64,000 bases of DNA from NCBI GenBank assembly GCA_031308135.1, contig JAHLJT010002630.1, positions 103,281,092-103,345,091 on the forward strand, read 5' to 3'. Made by a program: the position numbers and the translations under genes. This document shows, one piece after another, positions 53,081 through 64,000 of this stretch (its first letter is position 1; the number at the start of each line of letters is the position of its first letter). A model generated the notes under the pieces. That model saw only the letters and a program-made list of their open reading frames with translations, did no database searches and had not been told where the DNA came from. The DNA is from Acheta domesticus. Its lineage: Eukaryota > Arthropoda > Insecta > Orthoptera > Gryllidae.

Positions 53081-56018
53081 GGAGTCAGGTTAACAGGGCT
53101 TGGTCCGTGGAACAGAATTACTTTACACCATCATTGTTTGGCAAAATTTCAGACTATATTTCTATCCAAAAAAAAATAAATTAATATACCCTATTCAGAT
53201 ACAGTGAAAGTACATTTAAATTTACATATATGCAAGTTACATACCTTACAACTTCCAATTGATTGTATACATAATAACTGCTACATGATGTGGATACTGA
53301 GGTACCTCACAGGTAGTGAGGAACATTCATACGTCTACATCACACAACCAAATACCATGACTTAAACCAGTAGAATGTTGGGTGGTGAGAAAGAACTGTT
53401 AGCTATGAACTAAAGTTTAATTTCTGGTCTATAATAAATTATAATCGCTGGTGAGTACAGTTTTTTTTTGTATATTATTTATACAAAGTCTATATTAATA
53501 TTGCCACTTGTTTTGTTTATATATTTATTTGTTTATTTTCCCCTTTCTTTCTACATGCCACAGTAAAATTAAAAGTTGTTTGGACACTTTTTTTTAACTA
53601 TATATAGAATCGCCAATGGGACATACCAATACCAGAAACCAACGATATGAACTTGATTTACACATAACTTACAAACCAACAACAAAACTCAACAATATTG
53701 ACAATCATAAGAATCAATTAAATTTAACTATTGACATTGAAATTACCAAATTTGTCTGTATTATTGGTATCCCTTAAATTTATTTATTTATTTTACTCAA
53801 AAGAGAAATGCCAACAAACAGGAAACGGATATGATACATGATAAAAACAGAATAAAAACCAAAACAGTATAGAGAATGATGGAAATTAATTAGTAATACA
53901 TATTGGCAAAAAACAATTAAATTGACATTCTTATAAATACTAAATTAATATGGACATAATTAGATTAAGAAAAGGAAAAAACACTTTATGTACTGTACTA
54001 ATTAATACTTTATAATACATTTCGTAACCAAATTACATATATTATAGGTCTAAAAATGTCACCCATGTTGTGAGGAGAATATATAATAAAAATATTGTGT
54101 GGAATGGAATGCATCAAGAAACTCCTACATGAAGTCATAGTATGACCTAGTGGAGGAGTTAGGAATTGGAAATAGAAAAGACCAATGAATGGTAGTTAGA
54201 GATATTTAAGACTGGTATTGGGAGATATTATAAATATTGTTGTTTCTCTATTTGTTCAAGAATAATTATTTAATACAGAACCCCCCAAATCCTACAAGTC
54301 TATTGTTTATGTGGAAGGTTTATCGGAGCCATAGGGTAAAATTCTCCAAGCCGATAAGTCTTCTATAGCCTTCTCCAATAAAAGAACCCTAAACAATATT
54401 TTGTTTAGCAAAACTAAAGACAGGATTCCAATAGAGAACAACAGCAACCTGGTTTACTCGTTACCATGTGAGAGTTGCGATAAAGTTTATATTGGAGAAA
54501 CAGGACAATATCTGAAAAAAAAAAAGGTATTACCAACATAAATATGATGTGAAGAAAGACTCTCCCACATGTGCCCTAGCTCAACATACTAAATCAACCA
54601 GCCACTCCTTTAAATTCACTGCTACTCAGATTTTGGACAAAAAGTAAGTTATAAAAAAAGACTTATTAAAGAAATGATCCACAGTAATAAACAACACAGT
54701 CACCAAAAAAACAGACACAGACAATTTCAGCAAAATATGTCAACCTAATCCATAGTCCAAACAGTTTCCCTCAGTCTCGCGTTAAATCATTTTCTTGAAC
54801 AAATACAGAAACTACAATAATTATAATATCTCCCAATACCAGTCTTAAATATCTCCAATGACCATCCATTGGTCTTTTCTATTTCCAATTCTCAACTCTG
54901 CACTAGGTCATACTACGACTTCATGTAGGAGTTTCTCGATGCATTCCATTCCAGATAATATTTTTATTTTATATTCTCCTCACAACATGGGTGACATTTT
55001 CTGACCAATAATATATGTAATTTGGTTGCAAAATGTGTTATAAAGTATTAATTAGTACAGTACATAGAAATGTTTGTTCGTTTTCTTAATCTAATTATGT
55101 CCATATTAATTTAGGAATTTTAAAAATGTCAATTAAATGGTTTTTTGCCAATATGTTTATACTAATTAATTTCCATCATTCTCCATACTGTTTTGGTTTA
55201 TATTCTGTTTTTATCATGTATCATACCCGTTTCCTGTTTCTTGGAATTTTCTTTTTAGTAAAGTAAATAAATAAATTTAAGAGACACCAATAATACAGAC
55301 AAATTTGGTAATTTCAATGTCAATAGTTAAATTTAATTGATTCTTATGATAGTCAATATTGTTGAGTTTTGTTGTTGGTTTGTAAGTTTATGTGTAAATC
55401 AATGTGTATGTGTTGTTGGTTTCTGGTATTGGTATGTCCCATTGGCGATTCTATATATAGTTAAAAAAAGTGTCCAAACAACTTTTAATTTTACTGTGGC
55501 ATGTAGAAAGAAAGGGGAAAATAAACAAATAAATATATAAACAAAAAAGTGACAATATTAATATAGACTTTGTATAAATAATATATAAAAAACTGTACTC
55601 AACAGCTATTATAATTTATTATAGACCAGAAATTAGAATTTAGTTTATAGCTAACAGTTCTTTCTCACCACCCAACATTCTACCGGTTGAAGTCATGGTA
55701 TATGGTTGTGTGATGCAGACGTATGAATGTTCCTCACTACCTGTGAGGTACCTCAGTATCCACATCATGTAGCAGTTATTATGTGTACAATCAATTGGAA
55801 GTTGTAAGATATGTAACTTGTATATATGTAAATTTAAATGTTCTTTCACTGTATCTGAATAGGGTATATTAATTTTTTTTTGGTAGTTTAATGTAATATA
55901 GTCCTCTCTATCGGTTGTATATAGCCCTGAAGATGGAAATATATTATCTGAAATGTTGGCAACCAATGATGGTGTAAATTAATTCTGCTCTACTGGCCAA
56001 GCCTGTTAACCTGACTTC
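53081..56018. mobile_element. Penelope-like element with ~1.2-kb inverted arms
   Basis: The left arm (53081 to ~54265) is the reverse complement of the right arm (~54768 to 56018) with moderate divergence; the outermost bases gtcaggttaacagg mirror cctgttaacctgac. The ~500-bp centre encodes a Penelope-type C-terminus with GIY-YIG residues. Penelope-like elements are known to carry terminal repeats in direct or inverted arrangement, so this fits a deleted element whose RT core is gone. cctgaagatgg ... ctgaaatgttgg near 55925 recalls the degenerate hammerhead-like motif of such ends. Confidence 0.8.
54283..54660 (+). pseudogene. Penelope GIY-YIG endonuclease fragment
   Basis: The + strand shows VEGLSE, AFSNKRTLNNILFSKTKDRI, then NNSNLVYSLPCESCDKVYIG and ETGQYL (~54475-54510), the GIY-YIG core with its preceding CCHH-like cysteines. 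A frameshift in an A run (~54520) and stops follow. No RT sequence lies upstream. Confidence 0.8.
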
Positions 56019-56604
56019 AAAAAAATGATTTCTGTTAGATCTTTAAAATCACCCACACCAGAAAAAATAAAACAATATTGTGAAAGAAATATAAATCTAT
56101 ACTTCCATCAAGTTTCATTTTTAATTCTTGATTTTAAAGAAAGTTCCCCTCAAGAAGGTTATATCACAAAAATTTCACCGAAATAGGAATGACAATACTT
56201 ACATTCGATAAATGAATGATTGGCCTGTAAACAAAAAGCCATCTTCATCGGTATCAAGCAACTATTAATACTTCTAACTGTTACTGCGAAAGCATTTAGG
56301 TTTGTTTGCGTAATCTTGATTGCATTGATTGATGACAATTACATAAATGATTATGCAAATACTCTTCATCAGTGAGCGCAAACCACGGTGTGCACAAAAT
56401 ATACATATAGGAGAGAAAAACAAAGACTTCTGTGCGTGACGTCACAAAGATCGCCTCCAGCACCGAGTAATCTAGTTGATATCGAATAATGTCGATAAGC
56501 GCCGGACAACCAAAAATGTAATAGTATGTCCAAAAGTATCTCAGCAAGTAGACTGCGGTATGAGGAACGATTCTTTCAAAATTTTAGTTTTTAACCCTCG
56601 GATA
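56019..56604. other. Unassigned sequence
   Basis: AT-rich. An 83-codon minus-strand frame (56296-56547) has no recognisable family. It ends in CTCGGATA (56597-56604), the left target duplication of the next element. Confidence 0.4.
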
Positions 56605-57376
56605 AAGGGCCATCTTTAGGCACAGGCAGACGAGGCTCGTGCCTCAGGGCCCCCATGATCAAAGGGCCCCCACAGATAATACAAAATATATAACAAAACT
56701 GAACTAGTGGTGCTAGAACAGCACATACTTTCCCGAATTATAAAAAACAGCTACGCAATATTAAGATATTGCATTTTCTGCGCTACTAACATCTTAGCTA
56801 TTGAGTTTTTCATTCATATCGCGCAAATAATTATATCCATCAAATTTCAGTATTGCTGAATGGCTGGTTAATATCAAAGGCAATGTTTTCCAGGAGTGAG
56901 GTTTTTTTATTTGCTCCCAGAAGACACACAGCAATGTACGAACTCGTGGTGGCTAATCGCGCGTTGTCACCAAGTTGCGCGCCTCTAGCTGTTATCGCAA
57001 CTCGTAACAATGACATGTACTTAATTCCCAGGAATTCGCGAGCGCTAAGCGGAATTCCATTGTAGCCTCCGCATTGTCGATAAGTTAAAGTGTGAGGAAG
57101 CAAAAATTGAATTAATATTGGCATTTCCAATAACAAATTATATTTAAATCAATTATTTTTATTTTCCTTATACATACGTATATACATAGTATGTATAGTT
57201 TACTTTTCCGTATATGCACGTATATACGGAGTATTGTAAGAAGTGGCCGACATTTTTGTTTTAATTTTTGCAAAACCAGGCATTTTAACGAACATGAGAT
57301 ATGTTGTTGAACTAAGAATTAGGGGCCCCGAAATATCTGAGTGCCTCGGGTACTTTCAAACTCAAAGACGGCCCTG
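56605..57376. mobile_element. hAT-like non-autonomous element containing an R1 copy
   Basis: Inverted ends AAGGGCCATCTTTAGGC (left) and the reverse complement of CAGGGCCGTCTTTGAG (right) are flanked by CTCGGATA (56597-56604) and CTCGGATG (57377-57384), an 8-bp duplication with one change. No transposase. R1 copy e (56702-57234) is nested inside. Confidence 0.8.
56702..57234 (-). repeat. R1 repeat family, short copy e (reverse)
   Basis: From aactagtggtgctagaacag to acgtatatacggagt, about 530 bp. It keeps both R1 ends but lacks most of the internal ~300-bp units. It helps define the family borders. Confidence 0.7.
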
Positions 57377-57520
57377 CTCGGATGCAAACGTGGTGTAAAT
57401 CTGACACCAGCATGTTTGTTTCTGATTATCTTCTACATTTTTTATCAGAGATCTGAGGCTGCGTGACATCTTTTATTACAGTTTTATTCAACAAGCAGTT
57501 ACAAGCAGTGATATTTTAGT

Positions 57521-58916
57521 TTCCCTTGTACTAGGAATAGGGAAAGTTATGTAATGCTACGGAAAATCGACATCGAGATTTGAACGGAAATACACGTTTT
57601 AAGGTCCCCTGCTTCCGAAAAAGTGATTATTTTCAAAATTTCCGTCCGTTCTTCTGTCTGTCAGCAGCCGATCTGATTCCACTCAAGGCGCCGCGATTTT
57701 GAAATAATATTCTTCAAAATTTGGAGGTACTTTACATGAAGCACCCGCGACATTTTTACAATTTTCTCAAAAGCGGCTCCAAATTTTTTCTTTACATTTC
57801 TTGTAAGAATGGAGTAAAATACACTTATTAATGTGGCGTAGGTCTCATTTTCACGGTTAACTCTTAATTTACCAATATTGCAAAAGTTTGAAATTTTTTC
57901 GGCGTCTTCCTAGAACTACAAAATTGAAAATAAAGATTTTTCTTTCAAATAAAATTTATTGTCCAAAGTGAGTTCTTTTATTTAGGTCATGTACATTTGT
58001 TTGAAAATTTTAGTAGTTTTTGCGCAATATTGCTCGCAATATTTGCAATTTTAAAAAATTACAAAAACCAGATTTTCTCAAAAAAGGCTCCAATTTTTTC
58101 TTTAATTTTTTTTTGTAGAGACAGTGCTAAAGCTGCTCTACGAGATAGCATTAACGCCATATTGCTCTATTCTTTTGTTTTTTTCAAAAATTACAAAAAT
58201 GTAATTTTTTTACTTGTCTCTCACGTTGTTAATATTTACATTAGCGGTTATTTGTTCACATTCATATATTTATGACTACATGTGCTTTAAATAACGTCAA
58301 GTAAAGTTTCTCGAAAATTGAACAGTTTTCTGTGAAAACTAGCTCAAAATTACGCATTTTCTCAAAAATGGCTCCAAATATTTTCTTCAAACTTGTCGAA
58401 CGGATAGTGCTAATTACACTCTTTAATATGACATTTTGTTCAATTTGGGGATTTTTTTTTTCAAAAATTACACAAATGTAATTTTTTTAAAGATCTCTCA
58501 CACCGTTAATATGCACATTTCCAGAAGTTTTTAAACATTATTGTATTTGTAATTTAAAATGCTTCAAATGACTTCAAATAAAGTTTTTCGAAAACTCGGA
58601 AATTTTCTCTGAAAAAGATATTCAAATTTTGCATATTTGGTTGCATTTAAACGCCAATTTCTTCAAAACGGCTCCAAATTGGTCAAAGAAAATTGCCATT
58701 TACGTCAATGTTTTAGTGTTCTTTAATATTCTAAAATTAATATTTCATTCTACCACTAGGAAAGCGAAAAATTAGGAAAATGTCAAAAAATGTAATGTGG
58801 GCGGCGATAGATGACAGCTGGCAAGAGTAGGTGGCAAGTATGAATAGCTAGCCGAGACACAAGGAAATAGAAAACGAATACAGGGAAGTCTATGCCATTC
58901 TGTAGCACCACTAGTT
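57521..58916 (+). repeat. R1 repeat family, copy f
   Basis: From gtttcccttgtactaggaat to tgtagcaccactagtt. Internal cggctcc-type motifs end at 57780, 58091, 58375 and 58675, giving spacings of 311, 284 and 300 bases. Confidence 0.8.
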
Positions 58917-59156
58917 TTAACTTTCAAAATTTTTAAATGCTGATTTGAACCATTTTAACAAAAAATAATGCGGGTTTACAATTGTGGGGACACTCTTGAG
59001 TCCATTCCTCTATTTATTCCATTATCGGTAAATAATTACTTTACTTTTCCGTATACATACTGAAATATACCTTTATCATCGTCTCATCAAGAGTGTGGTT
59101 GTAATTATGGCCTGTTCCAAATTTATATTAAGATTTGGGCGCCAGAAACAGGTTAC
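58917..59156. other. Spacer
   Basis: AT-rich, no feature seen. Confidence 0.4.
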
Positions 59157-60236
59157 ATTAATTACTACCAAAGTTTTCCCATCTAATTTAAACAAAATTG
59201 TATAAACATCCAGCTAGCTTGGGTCGATGGGTCCGGATACAAATACTCGCTATCGCCTCGATAGCCGATTACCTGATCTGCCAACTATACAGTATGGCGT
59301 GGAATCTGAAATGTAATAATTATATGCTTCCAACTAATTAAAGATTATGATTGACAAATGAGAACTCCTTTCATTTCCAAAGAACAAAATTCAATAATTT
59401 ATTTAACGTTAAGTTTTAACAATTAATTTTATGGTCATGACCTTTTAAATACGTTATCTCTTTTGTACTGCAGTATTTCTTTACCGTTTTGCTTGCCGAC
59501 GCTCCGTAGTCGCTTCTCACTTGACCGTTGTTGGTTCCAAGTTTCGCTTCTTTCTTCCGGTCTTGCGCTGCCGCTGACACGTCCAGTCCACACTGCATAA
59601 ACTATTTATCGGTTCTTATCCGATGCTCCCGGTTCCTAATCTTTCCCACTGGTTATGTAAAACATTAAAGTTCAACTGCAATATCCGAAAAACTGTGCAA
59701 GTCCTCCGCGAATTCACTTCTGGCAAATAATTCTCAGAGTCCGAAAAAACTATTACTTCTCTCACAAAAAAATATACAAGTCCCACTTTCCTAATATAAT
59801 GTCCGCAAACGATCTTTACACCACGTCGTCTACTATCAAAATCCGCGATCTTCACTCCACGACACCCAGAATCAGAATGTTCTGTTCAATGTGTTCTTTA
59901 ACCCTTTATGGTTCGGTAAGCGTCCCTCATTCTATTTTTTCAAAACACAGCGGCAAAATTAGACTGTCTAATCTTCACTAGCCAACCCGTGCGTCTCTTA
60001 CGAACCCAAGTAGCCACGACCCCGTCAGTCATTCGTTTTTGAACCAACCACATCTTATCTTCTTTAGCTATCTAGCCAGCGTCCTGACGTCTTCAAGGCC
60101 TGTGTACAGTTTGTTGACCTTGCCAACCTCTGCGCTGTCGTTGCTAAGGCCGTATACCGCCATATTGCATACCCATTTATCCACCCCATGTACAGCTAAT
60201 ATTATTAAATAAAATTTGTAATATTCTGGTATATCA
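59157..60236 (-). mobile_element. Possible solo LTR or LTR end with PBS-like site
   Basis: On the minus strand a ~1.05-kb block starts TGTGATATACCAG (~60236). It has an AATAAA signal followed by TTATTGAATTTTG (~59395) and is followed by TGGCGCCCAAAT (~59145), which resembles a tRNA-Lys-type primer-binding site. Against it: the end before that site is CTGTTTC rather than CA, and no second LTR is in the window. Two short minus-strand frames inside are unassigned. Confidence 0.3.
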
Positions 60237-60237
60237 C

Positions 60238-61040
60238 AATACGTAGTATAGGGAAAATTACGTAATACTGCGCGAAAAAACGGCGAATTTTCGGCAGAAA
60301 AAAATTCATTGTCGGGCCTGATAACGAAAAAGTGGATAAAACAAGTTGCTCAGAAAGTTTTAAAAAATTAAGAAAAAAAATCCCCTAACACGGGGTGTAG
60401 CCAGAATCCTTCTTTTGTGCGTCCTTCGTATCGTAAAACCAACTGGAAGCAAAATGTCCGTCCGTCTGACCGGTGTCTGTGAACAACACTAGTGCCTAAA
60501 CCATCAGTTCGATTTCTTCCAAAATGAATATATTCTCCCATAGATCTGGTTCCACTCAAAATTTGGAAAAACTTTCTTCAAAATTTGGGGGTATTTTCAA
60601 CACCATCTAGATAGTAAGTCTAAGTGGTGTTGGTACTTTACATGTAGACCCCGGATATTATCAAAATTTTCTCAAAAGCTGCTCGAAATTTTTTTGTGAG
60701 AATACAATAAAATTCACTTATAAAGGTGGCATATGTCCTATTTTCACGATTAACTCTGAATTTTCGAAATTGCAAGAGTTTGATTTTTCTTCCGCCTTTT
60801 CCTGCAATTAGAAAATTAAAGATAGAAATTTTTCCTTCAAATAAAATTTGATCTTCAAAGTGTGTTCTTTCAAGAAGGTCATGCGCATTTTTTGAACATT
60901 TTAGTGTTTTCGCGCAATATTGCGTACAATATGTGCTGTTTTAAAAAAGTACAAAAACAAGATTTTCTCAAAAACGGCTCCAAATTTTTTCTTCGAACTT
61001 TTGCTAGGGATAGTGCTGATTGCACTCTATGAGATGACAT
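60238..61040 (+). repeat. R1 repeat family, truncated copy g
   Basis: Begins tacgtagtatagggaaaatt and loses similarity after ~61040, before the third internal unit. It carries a 35-bp foldback insertion at 60598-60632. Confidence 0.75.
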
Positions 61041-64000
61041 TAACGTTTGGAATTTATAATCTTCGGAATACTGAAATGTTTAATAGCTAAAACGGAGAAG
61101 CTTTATTACAAATTGTGGGGTCACTGTAAAATACTTTTTGGGCATGAAAACCAAAATAATCTCAAGCTTAAAACGTCAAGAATACTACATTATTGCATGT
61201 GCTTCTTGTGTCTTTGAGAGTTCTCACACGATCTCTCACAAATAGTATTCAAAAAAAATAAAAACGTAACACTGCTGACATTCTGAAGGAGCATGTGACA
61301 GACAAATTATTACGAAATATCATTAGAATTAGTGTTGTCGCAATATTCGAGGTGTGGCTACCATACTAACTACATGATTAAAGAAAATACATTGTCTTAC
61401 CGTACTGTCAATTTTTTATTTCACTATTTCCTTACATAAACATTAAGTACTCTCATCTGAAGTCAAAAAAGCATGGTCCTAAAGTTAGAGTTTGTAGATG
61501 GGCCAGTAACAAAATTGATGCAAACATTGAGCAAAACTTTTTTTCTTTTGTAGAAGACGTCAAAAATAATAATGTTAGCTATCCTTTAAAGGCATCATCA
61601 GTGAATAATTATTCCTTCACAAATTCTCTTAGGTGTGGTCGAAGAGCCACTAAAATTGTTGGAACAGCGAGTTTCTACAAACGTACGTATCATGAAGTGC
61701 CATCAAAATCCTCTTCTTGAAAATGAACCGACCATAACTTGCTATATGTACTAGACTGCCAGTTGTCTTTTCGCACAACTAATTCACACAGTGCTCTTCT
61801 CTTTGGTATGAAGAGAAGAATCACGAAAATCAATCAATATCTTCAAATTTTGCTATGTTAAAAGTATTTCACTCTTTCCCGGAACGATCTGTACTGCAGT
61901 CAGACACACATGTAACCATGAAGAACTGTAACGAAAGCTTGCTAATCTGATCAAAGATTTTAAATATTAAACATTATGACAAATAACACCTACAAACATT
62001 TTGGGCACAATGACGCATACAAGCGGTTTGGGCACTGTAATATGGCGGATCGGTGGCTTTAAGTTTGGGACGTCATGCTATCACCCTTTATTCCTACGGC
62101 ACGTCCGAGATTAAGAATGAAGTATTGTTTCTTATGGAGACAGACATGCAAAACGTGGCGCTTTTCTGCTCTATTATTACTCGTTCACTTTAAATTTGCA
62201 GACGGCAGAATTAGGAACTAATGTTGTTTTGAAAGTGAAGGCCCGAACACACAACCGAGAGTACACGAATGACCACGATGTCAATCAGCATCTGACCAAT
62301 CAGCTATCTCCGAAGGCGACAAGCGCCACGGACACAGCTGACGAATTATGACTATCTGACAGTGAGCTGGAGTCGTGTCTTAAATGATTAAGATAATATA
62401 CAATAAAATAGATCACATCACAGCTATTCACAACATTCACGTACAATATTTTTATTTCTTCTTTGCACTTATCTACTGCTTAATGGTTATGTTCTTGCCC
62501 CGCCGGGGTTCTGTGTGCTGCTCATCGCCATCTACATCATATTAAACGGTCAGTGTATACTGCAGACGCGCGTTTCTCATTCAGTCGGCGGTGACCTCAT
62601 GTAAACAGATCGCAGCGCTCCGTCTGCAAATGTAAAGTGAGCGAGTAATATAAGAATCGAAAGTCACGCGCTCGATGGTGACGACGAATCCCGCAAATGA
62701 GTGGAGCGCTAGTTTAGCACTTAAGTAGTTTCTCTGGAACCTTTCCAATTTTATGAAAGCGTAATAATAAGTTTTGATTACTGAACAAAATATTAAAAAT
62801 TTCTTTGACGACATAATCAGTCGGGCCCAAGGGAACAAACTGATTTGATTCACAGGAAATCCAGATGCCTCACGCCGGGAGAGCGGGCAGTCACCTCCCT
62901 GTAGAAATTTAGTGCGAATTCCGTTCGAAAATATTCACTTCACAACATTAGTTATAATCGTTGATAATCATTTGTGTTTCCCCACTACGGAGCACTTTAC
63001 CACTCTTGCGCTTTACGGTTGATGAGTCATACATTCTAAATTAAGTTTGCGAAGAAAAATTAATTAAATTTAAAAAAAACACTGTAAAATTACCACAACC
63101 AAAATGAAGAAATTTAAACGACTTTTAACTTTGACGTAATTAAAACTATAAATCTCGAAAAACAAAACACAACTAAACACATGCGAATAAAATCAGGAAA
63201 ACAAACGGAACGCGAATTTTCTGGGCACAATATTAAACGGCAACCGAAGCACGTGGCACCGCAGCTGTGGCTGATCCAACAACCGAACGTATCCCTTCCT
63301 ACAAAATTTTATAAATTCAAAAGATATTCACCACGATTTGTGTAAATATATAATGTATTCGAGGTATTATGATGAAATTGATGAGGTATTATGATGTACT
63401 GATGAAATTGTTGTAACGAAATATTATGTTAATAAGGATTTAAACAGTTTTGAAATCTTAAAAATGGGGGATTAATCTCAAAAACTGGGAGGGGGATGTT
63501 TATTTACCGGAAAAATCCCTTAAGGCCCTCAACTTCATTCTTAGCTTCGGACGCGCTATAACTCCATGGTCAAATCCCACCCGCGCCTCGCCTCTTTCGT
63601 TTGTCTCTCTCAATGCTCTCGCACCTCCCGCGTCCCTCTCGTTCCTCCCGTCGCTTGGAGATGGCGCCACGAGCGCCTCCTCGTCGTTCCGCCCACAGCT
63701 CCTAGAGAGCGTTCGTGGGCGCTCGCGGTCGACCCGCGCCTCATGCAGCCGCCTTCTCTTCTACCCTGATGTAGAGACCGGATTTTTATGTAATTACATA
63801 TTTTTTGTCTTTCTACTTACCGTTCTCAAAATTTTAATCTTGACGAATTGTCGCCGTCCTAACACAATATCTAATTTTTTCGTTACACATTTTTACATAT
63901 TTGGTACTATATTACATATTTTACATATTTCGCTATTTTCTCAACATATTTTATGAAAAGAAGTATTGTTAAAAATTCAGCACTTTTTTCTACATTTTTA
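61041..64000. other. Unassigned sequence to the window end
   Basis: No supported gene. 63566-63769 is a GC-richer stretch with an Arg/Pro/Ser frame that looks repeat-derived or promoter-like. 62505-62515 has a small CCCCGCCGGGG palindrome. The last 200 bases are AT-rich with repeated acatatttt motifs. Confidence 0.4.

Overview
The window is nuclear DNA of an arthropod, most likely an insect. It is AT-rich, intron-rich and packed with transposons. Nothing prokaryotic is present: there are no operons, no CRISPR array and no rRNA genes. I cannot name the species. The repeat types (Gypsy, CR1/Jockey-type LINEs, Penelope-like elements, mariner, hAT, a Chapaev-like element, tRNA-derived SINEs) fit a large hemimetabolous insect genome, but that is inference.

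The one clear cellular gene is the 3' half of an ABC subfamily A (ABCA) lipid-type transporter on the + strand, with ten exons from 2216 to 30721. They encode the end of the second membrane domain and the complete second nucleotide-binding domain, in order: Walker A, Q-loop, signature, Walker B and H-loop. Two consecutive introns use GC-AG splice sites. One exon carries a single-base frameshift at a T run. The introns hold nearly all the other features.

Region by region. 1-2215 has no recognised gene but contains an almost perfect 80-bp inverted repeat. The large intron 2890-13130 holds a decayed Gypsy element (minus strand, LTRs at 4622-4845 and 12277-12500), itself split by a 4.4-kb CR1/Jockey-type LINE with recognisable target-site duplications. 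Introns from 14.5 to 24 kb contain several copies of one non-coding repeat family (called R1 here) with ~300-bp internal periodicity, a 2.6-kb unit with terminal inverted repeats, a TATCGA-rich block, and a SINE lying against a 3' splice site. 24-30 kb has a mariner relic, a solo LTR and a Chapaev-like DNA transposon.

A 1000-N scaffold gap sits at 31937-32936. After it comes ~7.3 kb of unrelated sequence: a CpG-rich block, a LINE fragment, a compact spliced gene of unknown function with an in-frame stop, a GC-rich 42-bp minisatellite, and arrays of the palindrome TGACGTCA. Then 40298-49928 repeats 20093-31936 almost exactly, including the last four ABCA exons, but without the Chapaev-like transposon. 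This is either a partial tandem duplication or, more likely, two haplotypes placed in series by the assembler. 50-64 kb is transposon-derived: the end of a Penelope-like element, a hAT MITE with a perfect 8-bp duplication, a Penelope-type element with ~1.2-kb inverted arms, a second hAT-like element, and more R1 copies.

All coordinates were read by eye. Exon borders rest on splice consensus plus reading-frame continuity and family resemblance. No alignment or database search was run.
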